Assembly (NCBI GenBank): GCA_003519685.1 | Contig: DOWG01000143.1 | Coordinates: forward strand, 1,570 to 11,945 | From: Lachnospiraceae bacterium | GTDB taxonomy: Bacteria > Bacillota > Clostridia > Lachnospirales > Lachnospiraceae | DNA length: 10,376 nt | Direction of reading: 5' to 3' | In this document: one piece after another, positions 1-6,953 of the stretch | Layout of the letters: each line of letters begins with the position of its first letter | Position numbering within the stretch: the first letter of the stretch is position 1 | Translations under genes and position numbers: made by a program | Notes under the pieces: model-generated | The model's input: only the letters and a program-made list of their open reading frames with translations | Databases searched by the model: none | Told to the model about the DNA's origin: nothing

Positions 1-84
1 GGGATATGTACTCAAACAATACAGATTGCTCCGGAGGAATCCGAAACGATACTGTAAGTTTGAGGGGGTTCTTCCTGCATGGAG

Positions 85-672
85 TTACCTGGGAGCTTTT
101 GTTACCGGCTGTATCTGCCTTCCCTCCAGTGCTTCCCGGGCAGTCGGAAGAATTAAGTCATAATGAGCTACCATGGAGTTTGGTTTCTTTTGATAATTGT
201 CCTGCCCAAAAGGCACAAAATAGAAATTCTTTGTATTCATTAAAAGCCCGATGTTTTTTAGATTGGCACCGAGGGCATCGTTGGTTGCGATTGCTAAGAC
301 GACCGGTTTTACATTCCGCAGGTGGCCTTTCACGGCCATAAGCACGGGGGAGTCAGTAATGCCGTTCGCCAGCTTCGCAAGCGTATTTCCCGTGCAGGGA
401 GCTACAATGACAATATCTAGAAATCCTTTGGGGCCGAACGGCTCGGCATCGGCAATTGTCGTTACCGGATCGATTCCCGTCAGTTCTTTTGCTTTTTTTA
501 GAAAGTCCTTTGCTTTCCCGAAGCGGCTGTCGATCTTCTTCGCCCGGTCGGAAAAAATCGGATATACCTTGGCTCCTTCCTTTATCAGGTTCTCCATTTC
601 TTTAAATACATCTTCATAAGTGCAAAATGATCCGGTGAGGGCGAAGCCCACATTTTTACCTTCTAGGGTCAT
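85..672 (-). CDS. spoVFB: Dipicolinate synthase subunit B (flavoprotein-like)
   Basis: This is the second subunit of dipicolinate synthase, which with SpoVFA converts the dihydrodipicolinate-type intermediate of lysine biosynthesis into dipicolinic acid in the mother cell; the product is then loaded into the spore core with calcium. The protein has 195 residues, close to the roughly 200 usual for the family. It shows the flavoprotein/SpoVFB fold: an N-terminal strand and phosphate-binding loop with TGSFCTY at residues 13-19, PIFSDRA at 38-44, and APCTGNTLAKLA at 91-102 followed by TDSPV. The start codon directly abuts the spoVFA stop codon (TAA then ATG), so the two are translationally coupled in one operon. 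The ribosome binding site (GAGAGAAG) is weak, which fits coupling. The identification is from recognisable family motifs. Only 84 bases lie downstream, and no asd-like gene starts there. Confidence 0.95.
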   Translation of the reverse strand: MTLEGKNVGFALTGSFCTYEDVFKEMENLIKEGAKVYPIFSDRAKKIDSRFGKAKDFLKKAKELTGIDPVTTIADAEPFGPKGFLDIVIVAPCTGNTLAKLANGITDSPVLMAVKGHLRNVKPVVLAIATNDALGANLKNIGLLMNTKNFYFVPFGQDNYQKKPNSMVAHYDLILPTAREALEGRQIQPVTKAPR

Positions 673-1548
673 TTAATCACTTCTCTCTTTAAGATATGCA
701 AGAATTTCAGTAACAAGAATATTGGCGGATGCTCTGGCTGCTATTTTCCCCGGAAGGCCGAGGCATAGCTTGGCATTGATGTCATGGCCTTTCGTATAGT
801 TAAAGTCAACTCCGCCGGGAGCGGAAGCAATATCGATTATGGTAACGGACGGATCCACAAGCTCCAGGCAGTCCCGGTCAAGGATCGGGGCAGGGATGGT
901 ATTAAAGATAAAAGCGAAGGAAGGCAGGATGCATTTTAAATTCTCTAAAAGAACAGTCCCGTGACCGGCTGCTTCTGCGTTCGCCAGAGCTTTTTTCGAA
1001 CGGGCGGCTACCGTGACCCGTGCATCTAAGCCTTTTAGCTTCTGCGCAAGAACTTTTGCACAGCGGCCATATCCGAGCACCAGGCAGTTGCTGTCATGGA
1101 GATTGCAGTCACTGGAGGAAATTGCCTCCATAATGGTACCTTCCGCTGTTGCTATGGCATTTTTTATTGTGATTATCTCATCCGACATCAGATCATAGAA
1201 AGGAATCTGCCTGGAATGGCAAAGCTCCAGTAAAGGCGCGGGAATATTTCCTCCGATCAGGATATGATGGCTTTTTAAGAGATAAGCCACATGAGCAATC
1301 GTAAGATCGGAGGCTGTGTTGCTGGCTGTGATCGTAATCTGATCTCTGGTCATGGGGATCGGGCCGATCAATACACTGCTCTTTTCAAATAATTCATGAA
1401 GGGTCAGGACAGCGCTGCAATTATCATGGTTGACCGATTGGACAAGACCATAGACGGCGACTTTGTAACCCTTCTGTAGTAAGGCTTCTGCTATGCGAAC
1501 CTGGCGGAGAACGCCGCCGAAAATACCATAATCGAATTGACTTGACAT
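673..1548 (-). CDS. spoVFA: Dipicolinate synthase subunit A
   Basis: This is the first subunit of dipicolinate synthase, an NAD(P)-binding oxidoreductase-like protein that acts with SpoVFB in the mother cell late in sporulation. From the chosen start it has 291 residues, near the roughly 297 of the Bacillus protein. The N-terminal DpaA domain begins with FDYGIFGGVLRQ (residues 5-16). A Rossmann segment with VLGYGRCAKVLAQ at 157-169 forms the second half. A conserved LPGKIAARASA lies near the C-terminus (265-275). The open frame continues upstream to 1662, but the extra 38 residues are Arg/Ala-rich and unlike the family. The ATG at 1546-1548 is preceded by AAAGGAG with an 8-base gap and by a sigma-K-like promoter that would start transcription inside the longer frame. 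It is the first gene of the spoVF operon and is divergent from oppA. Confidence 0.95.
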   Translation of the reverse strand: MSSQFDYGIFGGVLRQVRIAEALLQKGYKVAVYGLVQSVNHDNCSAVLTLHELFEKSSVLIGPIPMTRDQITITASNTASDLTIAHVAYLLKSHHILIGGNIPAPLLELCHSRQIPFYDLMSDEIITIKNAIATAEGTIMEAISSSDCNLHDSNCLVLGYGRCAKVLAQKLKGLDARVTVAARSKKALANAEAAGHGTVLLENLKCILPSFAFIFNTIPAPILDRDCLELVDPSVTIIDIASAPGGVDFNYTKGHDINAKLCLGLPGKIAARASANILVTEILAYLKERSD

Positions 1549-1556
1549 ATACTTCA

Positions 1557-1563
1557 CTCCTTT
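1557..1563 (-). promoter_or_regulatory. Ribosome binding site of spoVFA
   Basis: On the minus strand the sequence reads AAAGGAG, then 8 bases, then ATG at 1548. This is a near-perfect Shine-Dalgarno sequence and decides the start of spoVFA against the longer upstream frame that begins at 1662. Confidence 0.8.
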
Positions 1564-1569
1564 ACCCCA

Positions 1570-1597
1570 TATTATATGTTTCAAATAGCATTCTGTG
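1570..1597 (-). promoter_or_regulatory. Sigma-K-like promoter of spoVFA-spoVFB
   Basis: On the minus strand, CACA (1597-1594) and CATATAATA (1578-1570) match the known sigma-K pattern of an AC core in the -35 and CATANNNTA in the -10. There are 16 bases between the AC and the CATA. Sigma-K is the late mother-cell factor known to drive spoVF in Bacillus, so the match is biologically consistent. The predicted transcript would begin only about 15 bases before the ATG at 1548. The call is by eye from consensus, not a scored search. Confidence 0.65.
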
Positions 1598-1697
1598 CCT
1601 GCGTCAACGGCCGCAGCGGATCGTATCCTATAAACTCTGCTTCTGGCGGTCTTGTACCGCAAAAAGTGACAGGAGAAACATGGTAATATTATAGCGG

Positions 1698-1711
1698 TTT
1701 AAAGCTTTAAA
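1698..1711. repeat. 14-bp perfect palindrome in the spoVFA-oppA divergent region
   Basis: TTTAAAGCTTTAAA is a perfect 14-base palindrome about 50 bases upstream of the oppA -35 box. It could be an operator or simply an AT-rich coincidence. No known regulator consensus was recognised in it. Confidence 0.3.
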
Positions 1712-1762
1712 GGGAAATGGGTTTATCACTGCAATCCAATAAAATTTTTTTGCTTTGTTGTA

Positions 1763-1791
1763 TTGACTTATCGGCTTTTTTGTTATATTAT
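1763..1791 (+). promoter_or_regulatory. Sigma-A-like promoter of oppA
   Basis: TTGACT (1763-1768), a 17-base spacer and TATTAT (1786-1791) make a strong vegetative promoter, with five of six bases matching the consensus in each box. Transcription would start near 1798, leaving a leader of about 107 bases before the oppA start. Confidence 0.75.
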
Positions 1792-1814
1792 ATTACTCAT
1801 AATTACGATATATT

Positions 1815-1841
1815 AAGGAAGTATACATAACATACTTCCTT
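1815..1841 (+). promoter_or_regulatory. Stem-loop in the oppA leader
   Basis: AAGGAAGTAT (1815-1824) and ATACTTCCTT (1832-1841) form a perfect 10-bp stem with a 7-base loop. A run of T (1840-1843) follows, partly inside the stem. It starts about 17 bases after the predicted transcription start. The stem has only three G:C pairs, so it would be a weak terminator. It may be an attenuator, a 5' mRNA-stabilising hairpin or a DNA operator. The sequence cannot decide between these. Confidence 0.5.
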
Positions 1842-1862
1842 TTTATATATCGGAAGGCAGGT

Positions 1863-1875
1863 CGAATTTAATTCG
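1863..1875. repeat. Short palindrome upstream of the oppA ribosome binding site
   Basis: CGAATT, a central T and AATTCG form a perfect 13-base palindrome in the oppA leader, 13 bases before AAGGAGG. It is a possible operator or small hairpin. It does not match a regulator consensus I recognise. Confidence 0.3.
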
Positions 1876-1904
1876 CTTGTAGAATAATAAGGAGGAGAAT
1901 ATTT

Positions 1905-3629
1905 ATGAAAACTAAGAAACTGATTGCCGTTCTTTTGGTTTTGGCTATGTCAGTAATGATGTTTACTGCATGTGGCTCCAAAGATAACGGTACCAAAGGC
2001 AAGGACGACGGTACTCCAAGTAATGCCGAGAATGGTACTTCCGGTGACACTGAAACCGACACCGGAGCAGAAACAGAAACAGAAAATAAAGAGTCCTTAT
2101 ATCCGGGAACTCCTGGGGAGAATGAAATTACAGTTAACATTGCAGCCGAGCCACCGGAGATGTTTACCGTTACAACTACGGATTCGACATCCTTTACCGT
2201 GATCCGTCACGTGATTGAGAATCTGGTTATGCTGGATGCAGACAACCAACCGATTCCCGGTGTTGCAAAAGAATGGAAAGTAAGTGATGATGGTTTAACT
2301 TATAATTTCTATCTTCGTGATAATATGAAATGGTCCAATGGCGAACCGGTTACCGCTCATGACTTTGTATTTGCTTGGAAGTCCCTCTTAAATCCGGATT
2401 TTGCTGCAGACTATGCATATTTTGGCTATGTATTTAAGAATGGTGAGAAATTCTACAAGGGTGAAGTCGGTGAGGACGAGCTGGGATTCAAGGCAGTTTC
2501 TGATTATGAATTAGAGATAACTCTGGAGAATCCCTCTGCATACTTTGTTTCCCAGTTGGCTTTTGGCGTATTTGCACCGCTGAACGAGAAAGCTTACAAT
2601 GAATTTGGTGACGCTTATGGTACCGACGCAGATAAGATGGTATACAATGGTGCATATACAATGACTTCCTGGGAGCATGAGAATAAGATTGTTCTTGAGA
2701 AGAATCCGGATTACTGGGATGCGGACAATGTATCTCTTCAAAAGATCAATATGGTTATGATCAAAGAGTCCAATGCTGCATTGAACGCTTACAAAGCCGG
2801 TGAAGCTGATATGATTGGTGTAAATGGTGAGCAGGTTGAGATGCTAAAGGCAGAGGGAGAGCCAATCTACACCTATGATGATGGAGCCGTCGCCTACTTG
2901 GAGTTCAACTTAAAGGATCCGTACTTACAGAATAAGAATCTTCGTAAGGCGATCGCTTGTGCGGTAGATAAGCAGGCTTTTGTTACTGCAATCTTAAAGA
3001 ATAATTCAAAGCCGGCCACTTCCTTTACCTCACCTGCAATCAGTGGTCTGAATGATAGCTTTGCTAACGAAGTCGGTGAGTTGGTTTCGGTCTTTGATCC
3101 GGAAAAAGCAAAAGAATACTATGCGACAGCTTTGGATGAGCTTGGTGTTGATACAGTGAGTCTTGCCTTAATCGCAGATGATAGTGATGCCGCTGTGGAT
3201 AGTGCAGCATTCGTTCAGGAGCAGTTAAGAGTAAATCTTGGTATTGATATTAAAGTTGAGAACATGCCGTTCAAATCCAGACTTGCTAGAATGTCCAGCA
3301 AAGACTTTTGCATGGTATTCGCTCTCTGGGGCCCTGACTACAACGATCCTATGACCTACCTTGATATGTTTGAGACTGGTAATGGGAATAACCATATGAG
3401 CTTTGCCAATGAAGCATACGATGAGCTGCTGGATAAAGTTCGTACAGAGCTGGATCCTGCTACCCGTATGGGATATTTGGCAGATGTTGAGAAGCTGTTA
3501 ATGGATGAATTGCCGATCGCTCCGATCTATTGGAGATCCAGAGATTATGTCACCAGTAATAAGATTGCTTCCGGTGTAGTAAGAACTGCATTCCAGGATA
3601 TGAATTTTAGAAATGTAAAATTGAAGTAA
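1905..3629 (+). CDS. oppA: Oligopeptide ABC transporter substrate-binding lipoprotein
   Basis: This is the extracellular receptor that captures peptides and hands them to the OppBC channel. Its 574 residues begin with a lipoprotein signal: charged MKTKK, a hydrophobic core, and a lipobox FTAC whose Cys23 would be lipidated. The -3 position is Phe, slightly unusual. Residues 24 to about 70 are a low-complexity Thr/Glu/Asp/Gly linker that would space the receptor from the membrane. The family 5 solute-binding domain (SBP_bac_5) fills about 75-574, with the characteristic stretch from GVAKEWKVSDDGLTY (119-133) to WSNGEPVTAHDFVFAWK (143-159). The ATG follows AAGGAGG by 9 bases. It has its own promoter upstream and hairpins downstream, so it is probably made in excess over the permease genes. 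Peptide preference cannot be read from sequence; nickel or dipeptide binding are alternatives within the family. Confidence 0.93.
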   Translation: MKTKKLIAVLLVLAMSVMMFTACGSKDNGTKGKDDGTPSNAENGTSGDTETDTGAETETENKESLYPGTPGENEITVNIAAEPPEMFTVTTTDSTSFTVIRHVIENLVMLDADNQPIPGVAKEWKVSDDGLTYNFYLRDNMKWSNGEPVTAHDFVFAWKSLLNPDFAADYAYFGYVFKNGEKFYKGEVGEDELGFKAVSDYELEITLENPSAYFVSQLAFGVFAPLNEKAYNEFGDAYGTDADKMVYNGAYTMTSWEHENKIVLEKNPDYWDADNVSLQKINMVMIKESNAALNAYKAGEADMIGVNGEQVEMLKAEGEPIYTYDDGAVAYLEFNLKDPYLQNKNLRKAIACAVDKQAFVTAILKNNSKPATSFTSPAISGLNDSFANEVGELVSVFDPEKAKEYYATALDELGVDTVSLALIADDSDAAVDSAAFVQEQLRVNLGIDIKVENMPFKSRLARMSSKDFCMVFALWGPDYNDPMTYLDMFETGNGNNHMSFANEAYDELLDKVRTELDPATRMGYLADVEKLLMDELPIAPIYWRSRDYVTSNKIASGVVRTAFQDMNFRNVKLK

Positions 3630-3648
3630 TCATAATTAAAAATTAATT

Positions 3649-3681
3649 CAATTGAAAACACGCTTTGCGTGTTTTCAATTG
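3649..3681 (+). repeat. Perfect 15-bp hairpin after oppA
   Basis: CAATTGAAAACACGC (3649-3663), loop TTT, then its exact complement (3667-3681). It begins 20 bases after the oppA stop. No T-run follows, so by itself it is not a classical terminator on the plus strand. Such hairpins between oppA and oppB commonly protect the receptor transcript from 3' decay; that role is inferred here. Confidence 0.75.
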
Positions 3682-3697
3682 GATTCGTACAAAAATT

Positions 3698-3734
3698 AGT
3701 GCGGGCTGTGACTGCAACCCGCACTTCACTTTTG
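3698..3734 (+). terminator. Likely intrinsic terminator of oppA
   Basis: AGTGCGGG (3698-3705) pairs with CCCGCACT (3718-3725). Partial extra pairing is possible in the 12-base loop region. An A-rich run precedes the stem and a T-rich tail (TCACTTTTGTT) follows. The T-tract is interrupted, so termination may be incomplete and allow some read-through into oppB. Confidence 0.6.
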
Positions 3735-3783
3735 TTCAGATTAAAAAATACATTATATTACATAATTTTCAAATAAAAAACGC

Positions 3784-3812
3784 GGGACATTTGTAGGATT
3801 TTGTTGTATAAT
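3784..3812 (+). promoter_or_regulatory. Probable promoter of oppBCDF
   Basis: GGGACA (3784-3789), a 17-base spacer and a perfect TATAAT (3807-3812). The -35 box has four of six consensus bases. The predicted start near 3819 gives a leader of about 215 bases before the oppB GTG. It lies downstream of the oppA terminator, which supports a second transcription unit. Confidence 0.6.
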
Positions 3813-3830
3813 AGAAAAGCAATTATCAAT

Positions 3831-3991
3831 TCGGACGTGACAGGATACCTAATTAGAATTGCCATCCTATATTACTTTGTTGGGAAAATGGCTGTGATTG
3901 CTTCAGAAAAATAATTTTGAGTTTACACAAAGGCATCTTAAAAAGTAATATAGGATATCAATTCTGGCACAGGTATCGCATTGACATCCGA
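3831..3991 (+). repeat. Long imperfect inverted repeat forming the oppBCDF leader
   Basis: The left arm (3831-3878) and right arm (3942-3991) are reverse complements in blocks. ATCCTATATTACTTT (3864-3878) pairs perfectly with 3942-3956. AGAATTG (3855-3861) pairs with 3959-3965, GATACCT (3844-3850) with 3971-3977, and TCGGA (3831-3835) with 3987-3991. Short mismatched bulges separate the blocks. The apical region is 3879-3941. An alternative pairing, GCCAT (3861-3865) with ATGGC (3888-3892), would compete with the long stem. The element starts about 12 bases after the predicted transcription start and ends 30 bases before the oppB ribosome binding site. It could be a cis-acting regulatory RNA or a miniature inverted-repeat element; I recognise no riboswitch, T-box or transposon family. 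Confidence 0.75.
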
Positions 3992-4020
3992 TGAGAAAGA
4001 ATATTATATATGTAAAAAGG

Positions 4021-4038
4021 AAAGGAGGAGTGCATGTG
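4021..4038 (+). promoter_or_regulatory. Ribosome binding site deciding the GTG start of oppB
   Basis: AAAGGAGG (4021-4028), then 7 bases, then GTG (4036-4038). This spacing is ideal, and the resulting N-terminus VIKYVGKRLF matches OppB proteins. The upstream in-frame ATG at 3991 lies inside the inverted-repeat arm and has no Shine-Dalgarno sequence. Confidence 0.8.
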
Positions 4039-4980
4039 ATTAAGTATGTTGGGAAGCGATTATTCTATGCGCTATTAACGGTACTTACCCTGACAGTATT
4101 AACATTCTTCATGATGCGTATGTTACCGGGCGATCCTTTTATCGGAGCGAAAGCAATACCGGAAGCAACCATGGAGGCACTCAATAGAAAATATGGTTTG
4201 GATAAACCGGTTTTAGAGCAATTGATTATATATATATCGAATGCATTTAAGGGGGATTTGGGCGTTTCGATTAAGTATAATCGTCCTATAACAGATATCA
4301 TTTCACAAGCATTTCCGTATTCATTGGATTTAGGAATCCGGGCGCTTATCTTTGCCACCATTACGGGTGTACTGCTCGGTATTGTTGCTGCTGTAAAGAG
4401 AGGTACCAAGTGGGATAGTATTACAATGATCTTTGCGATTATTGGTGTATCCGTACCCAGTTTTATAGTCGGGTCATTATTACAGTATTTTTTTGGTTTA
4501 AAACTTTATCAGTGGACAGGAACTAAATTCTTCCCGATTACGGGGTGGAATTCTTTCGCAAGTAAAATACTTCCTTCCTTTGCATTAAGTTTTAGTTCTT
4601 TAGCTACCATTTCAAGATTAATGAGAACAAGTATGCTTGATGTTTTAGGTCAAGATTATATAAAGACAGCAAAGTCCAAAGGACTTTCTCAGAAGAAGAT
4701 TATTTGGAAGCATGCGGTACGTAATGCAATTATGCCGGTGATTACTGTTCTGGGGCCGATCGCAGCATCTGTTCTTACCGGTGCGTTCGTAGTAGAGAAT
4801 ATATTTTCCATACCCGGTATGGGTAAGTTTTTCGTAATGAGTATTCAGGATCAAGACTACACCATGATTTCCGGAATTACCTTATTCTATGGTATCTTCC
4901 TTGTGGTTGCCAATCTGATAGTCGACCTCGCCTATGGCTTCATTGATCCCCGTGTTAAACTAACGACAGGAAAGGAGTGA
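4036..4980 (+). CDS. oppB: Oligopeptide ABC transporter permease OppB
   Basis: This is one of the two membrane subunits forming the peptide channel. From the GTG start it has 314 residues, close to the roughly 306 typical of OppB. The first membrane helix is at about 9-28, followed by the typical MLPGDPF motif (29-35) and RKYGLDKP (51-58). The binding-protein-dependent transport domain holds further helices at about 97-120, 128-150, 180-198, 232-255 and 280-300. The cytoplasmic EAA loop that docks onto the ATPases is at about 207-235 (DYIKTAKSKGLSQKKI, then AIMP). The C-terminal DPRVKL is also family-typical. It is the first gene of the oppBCDF block and lies 4 bases before oppC, whose ribosome binding site overlaps its end. 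Confidence 0.94.
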   Translation: MIKYVGKRLFYALLTVLTLTVLTFFMMRMLPGDPFIGAKAIPEATMEALNRKYGLDKPVLEQLIIYISNAFKGDLGVSIKYNRPITDIISQAFPYSLDLGIRALIFATITGVLLGIVAAVKRGTKWDSITMIFAIIGVSVPSFIVGSLLQYFFGLKLYQWTGTKFFPITGWNSFASKILPSFALSFSSLATISRLMRTSMLDVLGQDYIKTAKSKGLSQKKIIWKHAVRNAIMPVITVLGPIAASVLTGAFVVENIFSIPGMGKFFVMSIQDQDYTMISGITLFYGIFLVVANLIVDLAYGFIDPRVKLTTGKE

Positions 4981-4984
4981 TACA

Positions 4985-5944
4985 ATGGACAAGACGATGG
5001 AAAAGAAAAAGAAAATTGATAAAAGCCGTTTTGAATGGGTCGGTGCGAACGTGAATGAAAGTGAAAGCATCACAAGACCTACCACGAGTTATTGGAAGGA
5101 TGCGATGCACCGGCTTTCCAAGAATAAAGCTGCTATGATCAGCATGTGGATTATCATCCTTATTTTATTATTAGCAATCGTAGTTCCGGCGTTATCTCCT
5201 TATACCATCAGTGAACAGCATTATTCTCACACCAGTGTAGGAGTTGGATTTAAGGATCCTGTTGACGGACATCTGCATATCTTTGGAACGGATAAATTAG
5301 GCCGTGATATTTTTACCCGGGTTTGGTCCGGAGCAAGAATTTCCTTGCTCATTTCCTTTACTGCGGTATTTGTAAATGTTATTGTCGGTATCATCTACGG
5401 AGGTGTTTCCGGATATCTTGGGGGAGCCGTAGATAATGTCATGATGAGAATTATTGAAGTTATTAATGGTATTCCATATTTGATTGTTGTTATTCTATTA
5501 ATGATGGTATTAGAGCCTGGTGTTGTTACCATGATTATTGCTTACGCGGCCGTTGGTTGGACCGGTATGGCAAGACTTGTTCGTGGTCAGGTAATGAGCT
5601 TAAAGCAACAGGATTATGTCGTAGCAGCGAAAGTAATGGGGGCTAAGCCAGGCAGAATTATTTTAAAGCACTTAATTCCGAATACCTTAAGTGTGGTTAT
5701 TGTAAATATTACGCTGGCGATTCCGGGTGCTATCTTTACGGAGGCCTTCTTAAGCTATATTGGACTTGGTGTACAGATCCCGATCGCCAGCTGGGGAACC
5801 TTAGCGAACGATGGTAGTAAAGTGTTCCAGATATATCCGTCACAGTTAATTATTCCGGCAATATGTATCAGTTTAACAATGCTGTCCTTTAACTTGCTGG
5901 GTGATGGCTTGCGTGACTCTCTGGATCCTAAGTTAAGGAGGTAA
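4985..5944 (+). CDS. oppC: Oligopeptide ABC transporter permease OppC
   Basis: This is the second channel subunit, partner of OppB. Its 319 residues start with a charged cytoplasmic tail (KKKK at 7-10). The OppC N-terminal domain spans about 36-95, with the first membrane helix at about 51-70. The family signature GTDKLGRDIFTRV is at 101-113. The transport domain has helices at about 120-145, 160-176, 180-197, 235-255 and 285-305. The EAA loop is at about 210-233 (DYVVAAKVMGAKPGRII, then LIPN), and it ends with GDGLRDSLDPKLRR. A strong AAAGGAG precedes the ATG and overlaps the oppB stop, so the genes are translationally coupled. The family includes Dpp and Nik permeases, so peptide length preference is not settled. 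Confidence 0.94.
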   Translation: MDKTMEKKKKIDKSRFEWVGANVNESESITRPTTSYWKDAMHRLSKNKAAMISMWIIILILLLAIVVPALSPYTISEQHYSHTSVGVGFKDPVDGHLHIFGTDKLGRDIFTRVWSGARISLLISFTAVFVNVIVGIIYGGVSGYLGGAVDNVMMRIIEVINGIPYLIVVILLMMVLEPGVVTMIIAYAAVGWTGMARLVRGQVMSLKQQDYVVAAKVMGAKPGRIILKHLIPNTLSVVIVNITLAIPGAIFTEAFLSYIGLGVQIPIASWGTLANDGSKVFQIYPSQLIIPAICISLTMLSFNLLGDGLRDSLDPKLRR

Positions 5945-5948
5945 TGGG

Positions 5949-6953
5949 ATGAGTAAAGTGTTAGAAGTAAAAGACTTACGTGTATCCTTCGATACTTATG
6001 CCGGTGAGGTTCAGGCTGTCCGCGGTGTCAGCTTTGATTTAGAGGAAGGCGAAGTTCTGGCGGTTGTTGGCGAGAGCGGCTGTGGCAAGAGTGTATCCGC
6101 GCAGACAATCATGAAGCTTAATCCGATGCCCCCGGCAAGAATTAAAAGCGGAGAGATCTTATTAAATAATAAAGATATTGTGCATGCAACCGAGAAACAG
6201 ATGCGGGAGATCCGTGGTAAAGATGTCAGCATGATTTTCCAGGATCCTATGACATGCCTTAATCCTACGATGCAGATCGGAAAACAATTGGTTGAGGCAA
6301 TCAAGAACCATCAGAAGCTTTCCAAAGAGGAAGCAATGAAGGAAGCAATTCGTTTGTTAAATCTGGTTAAGATACCGAATCCGGAGCAAAGAATTAAGCA
6401 GTATCCGCATGAGTTTTCCGGTGGTATGCGGCAAAGAGTTATGATAGCGATGGCGCTTTCTTGTGCGCCGAAGCTATTAATTGCGGATGAGCCGACCACT
6501 GCTCTGGACGTTACGATCCAGGCGCAGATCATGGAGCTTCTCCGGGAGATTAAGGAGAAAACCAATACAGCAATTATTCTGATTACGCATGACCTTGGTG
6601 TCGTAGCAAGTATGGCAGACCGGGTAGCGGTTATGTATGCCGGTAAGATTGTAGAGACAGGAATGGCAAAGGACATCTTCTATCATCCTTCCCATCCTTA
6701 TACGAAGGCATTGCTTAAGAGCCTTCCGACAATGGATATGGATCGAAGCGTCCGCCTGGTATCGATTGCCGGTACGCCTCCGGACTTGTTAAATCCTCCG
6801 GTGGGATGTGGTTTTGCAAGCAGATGCGAAAACTGCATGAAGATATGTCATGAGGAGCTGCCGGGACAATTTAAGGTGGCTGAGAATCATGCTGCCTCCT
6901 GTTGGCTGTTACATGAGGATTGTCCGGGTGCACGGGTCGGAGGTGATAAATGA
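5949..6953 (+). CDS. oppD: Oligopeptide ABC transporter ATP-binding protein OppD
   Basis: This is one of the two cytoplasmic ATPases that power peptide import. Its 334 residues contain all the motifs of an active ABC ATPase: Walker A GESGCGKS (41-48), Q-loop Gln98 in IFQDP, signature FSGGMRQR (156-163), Walker B LLIADEP with catalytic Glu181, and switch His214 in LITHD. The C-terminal oligopeptide/dipeptide extension (about 235-320) carries Cys287, Cys293, Cys300 and Cys318, the set known in this subfamily to bind a 4Fe-4S cluster. AAGGAGG lies across the end of oppC, and the stop overlaps the oppF start as ATGA. The pairing with OppF as a heterodimer follows from family knowledge and gene order. 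Confidence 0.95.
   Translation: MSKVLEVKDLRVSFDTYAGEVQAVRGVSFDLEEGEVLAVVGESGCGKSVSAQTIMKLNPMPPARIKSGEILLNNKDIVHATEKQMREIRGKDVSMIFQDPMTCLNPTMQIGKQLVEAIKNHQKLSKEEAMKEAIRLLNLVKIPNPEQRIKQYPHEFSGGMRQRVMIAMALSCAPKLLIADEPTTALDVTIQAQIMELLREIKEKTNTAIILITHDLGVVASMADRVAVMYAGKIVETGMAKDIFYHPSHPYTKALLKSLPTMDMDRSVRLVSIAGTPPDLLNPPVGCGFASRCENCMKICHEELPGQFKVAENHAASCWLLHEDCPGARVGGDK

Noticed and set aside
6..84. Possible gene downstream of spoVFB on the minus strand, starting with an ATG at 80
   Set aside because: The frame stops after 22 codons, lacks a ribosome binding site and resembles no Asd, DapG or DapA N-terminus.
3764..3778. CodY-like box (AATTTTC followed by AT-rich bases) before the oppB promoter
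   Set aside because: About four of 15 positions differ from AATTTTCWGAAAATT and the region is AT-rich, so it is no better than chance. A second candidate near 3902-3916 has about five mismatches.
3819..4020. Known riboswitch or T-box leader for the oppBCDF operon
   Set aside because: No T-box AGGGUGGNACCGCG motif or other riboswitch core I know was visible, so only an unclassified structured leader is reported.
3991..4035. Longer OppB starting at the ATG at 3991
   Set aside because: That ATG lies in the inverted-repeat arm without a Shine-Dalgarno sequence; the GTG at 4036 has an ideal one and matches family N-termini.
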